A DNA stretch of 23,293 nucleotides. Origin: a virus. Shown here piece by piece: positions 21,290-23,293 of the stretch. Numbering within the stretch: the stretch's first letter is position 1; every line of letters begins with the position of its first letter. The notes below the pieces were generated by a model that saw nothing but the letters and a program-made list of their open reading frames with translations, was not told the DNA's origin and did no database searches. A program made the position numbers and the translations under genes. Location of the stretch: positions 1 to 23,293 of the IMG/VR virus record IMGVR_UViG_3300021961_000655; one strand, given 5' to 3'.

Positions 21290-23293
21290 ATGGCAGCTCC
21301 AATATTAGGAATACCCGCATTATATGAATTACTTGTAGGAACAGGACTACTTGCCGGAGGTGCTGTAACTACACAACAAATGCAGAAACAAGTTGAGTCT
21401 AATCCAGAGTTAGTTCAAGAAGCATTAAAAAGAGTATTTGCAGGTCCTGCAACTAATTTAGTTAATCCAGATGTTTTAAAATCGGTATCCCAAACTCCAT
21501 CGGGTAGCGTGTTTGGACCACAACAAAAAGACATTGATAAGATACAAAAAGAAATTAAAGAATTAAGTAAGTTACCAGGCTACAGTACCATTGATGAATT
21601 AATGTCCAACGTAGAAACATTAAATCCTCCTGAACCAGAAACAAAACAATTAACTACTCCTATTCCAGGAAGTGATATTATAGAAATCAATAAAGAAAGT
21701 TTCCCTCCTGCACCTAAGATAGATACTTCTATCTTAACCATGAAAGATCCAAAAGAATTTTTAGCAAAAGATAAAAACACAAAACAATATATTGAAGCTA
21801 CGAACCCAACCAAAATATTTGGAGAAAGTAATTTACAAGACGTAGACTACAAAGCCAAAGAAGTAACTCCTATTGAATATCGATTTGATCCTAAAACTTA
21901 TAATACAGTGTATGAGCAATCAATTACAGAACTAAGTGATAAAACAAATGTAGACGTTCCTAAAATTGTCAAAAAATTTAACTTAACAATGCCAGATATT
22001 AATTTGGTTAATAGTTCGTTAGAAGCTGCAGCGGATCCTGATAAACGTTATTGGTATCAACGTTCAGGAAACTATTTAAAAAAATTAGTTACTACCATAG
22101 ATCCTAACGCAACCGATAAAGATGTAGCAAACTTTATTGATATTGTTTCTGTAACATCAGGTGGAGTAGCACCGAAACAAAATTTAAAACTAGCGCTCGG
22201 TGTGTATTCTGATTTAAAACAAAACCAACCATCCATGACAGGATTTAAAACACAACAAAGTTTAGATAAATATTTAGCGAACAAAGACGAAGTTATTAAT
22301 ACACCTAAATTTGGTAACTTTACCGACACCATGAAATACTTTGCAGGAGTAGGAGAAAGACAACCGAATGTGGTTAATGATTTACAAATGGCAAAAATGT
22401 TTGGTGTTAAACCAGATCAATTAGCATCGAACCCTGAACTGTATAACACGATGACAGGGATCATGAATAATCTAACAGCAGAAGTAAATAAACAATTACC
22501 TAAAGGACAAGAATTACAACCGTTTGAATTACAATCTTTGATGTGGTCTCAAGCTAGAGGAGTAGCATCTAACTACGAACAAGTAGGACAAGAATTAATT
22601 AAAGAACTATATGACCAAGGAATTAATATTGAAACCGATGTCCTGCAACCAGGATTTTCTGAGCGATTACAAAAAACAATAACTCCATATAAAGAAGCTA
22701 TGAAAGGTACGATTGAGATTGGATCTTTCTTAACTCCACAAGGTAAAGAAGTAGAAAAAATTATTAATGAATTCGGAACCGATCCAAAAGTAATGGAAGG
22801 TATTAACTCGATCCATGTATCAGGATTAAAAAAATTAATTACGAAACAAGCAAAACAACCGTCTGTCGTAGAGGATATTATTTCTAATGTCATTGGACAA
22901 AAAGCAGAGATATCTAGAATGCAAGTTGGTTTAGGTACTTATGAGGGTAATGCAAATTACAATGTCGTGATACCTTTAACAGTAAACACGGCTCAGGGAC
23001 CACGGCCATTGTCTGATGAAGAACGATTACAAACATTAGCTGTTTTGGGTACAGAATTAAATCAAGCAGCAATGGCAGCTTCCAACTTTAGAACTTTAGC
23101 GGATCCTAATTTAAAAGAGGGAGAACAGGCTACAGGCCAAATTTATGCTAAATTTCCTGTAGATCAGTCTAAAATACAACAATTACACGCTGAAACAGGC
23201 TTAGATTTTAACGTAACACCTGTTCCTGGAGGGTTTATTGGCTCTATTATTTCATTTAATGGTGCTCCAGATAAGGCAAAAATTGACCAAGCC
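21290..23293 (+). CDS. Large probable virion protein, open at the right edge
   Basis: An uninterrupted frame of 668 codons from ATG 21290 to the end of the window, with no stop. The N-terminus is hydrophobic (PILGIPALYELLVGTGLLAG, residues 4-23) and the rest polar and mostly helical, for example LQSLMWSQARGVASNYEQVG and VQEALKRVF. An LQ-x-x-x-W-type helix like this occurs in other big phage proteins in my memory, but I cannot name the family. Size, a membrane-active N-terminus and lack of enzyme motifs suggest a virion or DNA-ejection protein at the head of a second late block. An in-frame ATG at 21224 would add a hydrophobic 22-residue stretch, but it places the terminator inside the gene, so 21290 is preferred. 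Confidence 0.7.
   Translation, partial: MAAPILGIPALYELLVGTGLLAGGAVTTQQMQKQVESNPELVQEALKRVFAGPATNLVNPDVLKSVSQTPSGSVFGPQQKDIDKIQKEIKELSKLPGYSTIDELMSNVETLNPPEPETKQLTTPIPGSDIIEINKESFPPAPKIDTSILTMKDPKEFLAKDKNTKQYIEATNPTKIFGESNLQDVDYKAKEVTPIEYRFDPKTYNTVYEQSITELSDKTNVDVPKIVKKFNLTMPDINLVNSSLEAAADPDKRYWYQRSGNYLKKLVTTIDPNATDKDVANFIDIVSVTSGGVAPKQNLKLALGVYSDLKQNQPSMTGFKTQQSLDKYLANKDEVINTPKFGNFTDTMKYFAGVGERQPNVVNDLQMAKMFGVKPDQLASNPELYNTMTGIMNNLTAEVNKQLPKGQELQPFELQSLMWSQARGVASNYEQVGQELIKELYDQGINIETDVLQPGFSERLQKTITPYKEAMKGTIEIGSFLTPQGKEVEKIINEFGTDPKVMEGINSIHVSGLKKLITKQAKQPSVVEDIISNVIGQKAEISRMQVGLGTYEGNANYNVVIPLTVNTAQGPRPLSDEERLQTLAVLGTELNQAAMAASNFRTLADPNLKEGEQATGQIYAKFPVDQSKIQQLHAETGLDFNVTPVPGGFIGSIISFNGAPDKAKIDQA

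Noticed and set aside
1-23293. tRNA genes, integrase, attachment sites, insertion sequences or CRISPR arrays
   Set aside because: I looked for T-loop-like sequences, long direct or terminal repeats, and recombinase or transposase motifs and found none that hold up by eye.

Overview
The window looks like part of the genome of a tailed phage (Caudoviricetes), most likely podovirus-like and infecting a low-GC marine alphaproteobacterium such as SAR11. The grounds are the low GC content, tight gene packing with 1-50 nt overlaps, a virion and DNA-ejection gene block, a holin/XhlA-like protein, a phage-type replication module, and host-derived metabolic genes (SpeD, Hsp20, FkbM methyltransferase, glycosyltransferases). 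The host is inferred. I see no integrase, tRNA, rRNA, CRISPR array or insertion sequence.

Layout. (1) 1-8661, + strand, late region: the end of a virion protein, a tiny Arg/Lys-rich protein, a small acidic protein, two overlapping glycosyltransferases, then virion and internal-virion genes (428 aa structural protein, GNAT-like protein, Gln/Ala-rich protein, 309 aa protein, 770 aa ejection-type protein) and a small one-helix holin/XhlA-like protein. (2) 8661-10901, + strand: a RecB/Cas4-like PD-(D/E)XK nuclease, S-adenosylmethionine decarboxylase (SpeD), Hsp20 with its own promoter and strong Shine-Dalgarno (SD) site, and two very small genes, closed by a strong intrinsic terminator. The first of these small genes has its SD buried in a hairpin. 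(3) 11021-12448, - strand: an isolated SNF2-type helicase. (4) 12507-20132, + strand, replication operon: coiled-coil protein, SSB-like protein, archaeo-eukaryotic-type primase, UvrD-like helicase, DUF3310 protein, FkbM methyltransferase, family-A DNA polymerase with 3'-5' exonuclease, and one or two small basic genes. (5) 20137-21085, - strand: a cluster of small unknown genes headed by a possible ribbon-helix-helix DNA-binding protein. (6) 21056-21289: a non-coding region with divergent sigma70-like promoters and a promoter-to-terminator unit of about 85 nt. (7) 21290 to the window end, + strand: a long open frame (at least 668 codons) for a probable virion protein.

The replication set is a family-A polymerase, an AEP/PrimPol-like primase, a UvrD helicase, a SNF2 helicase, an SSB-like protein and a RecB-like nuclease. 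No DnaB-like or T7 gp4-like helicase-primase lies in this window. The SSB-like, primase, UvrD and polymerase genes are chained by overlaps, so they are probably co-translated.

The less ordinary signals are regulatory. Several genes have a -10 box only 3-8 nt before the start codon and no SD (candidate leaderless mRNAs). There is a candidate small RNA at about 21188-21271, an SD-sequestering hairpin downstream of hsp20, strong hairpins just inside the primase gene and one structural gene, and a GC-rich ACCACGG-type motif found in a single orientation across unrelated genes, including antisense to the SNF2 gene.
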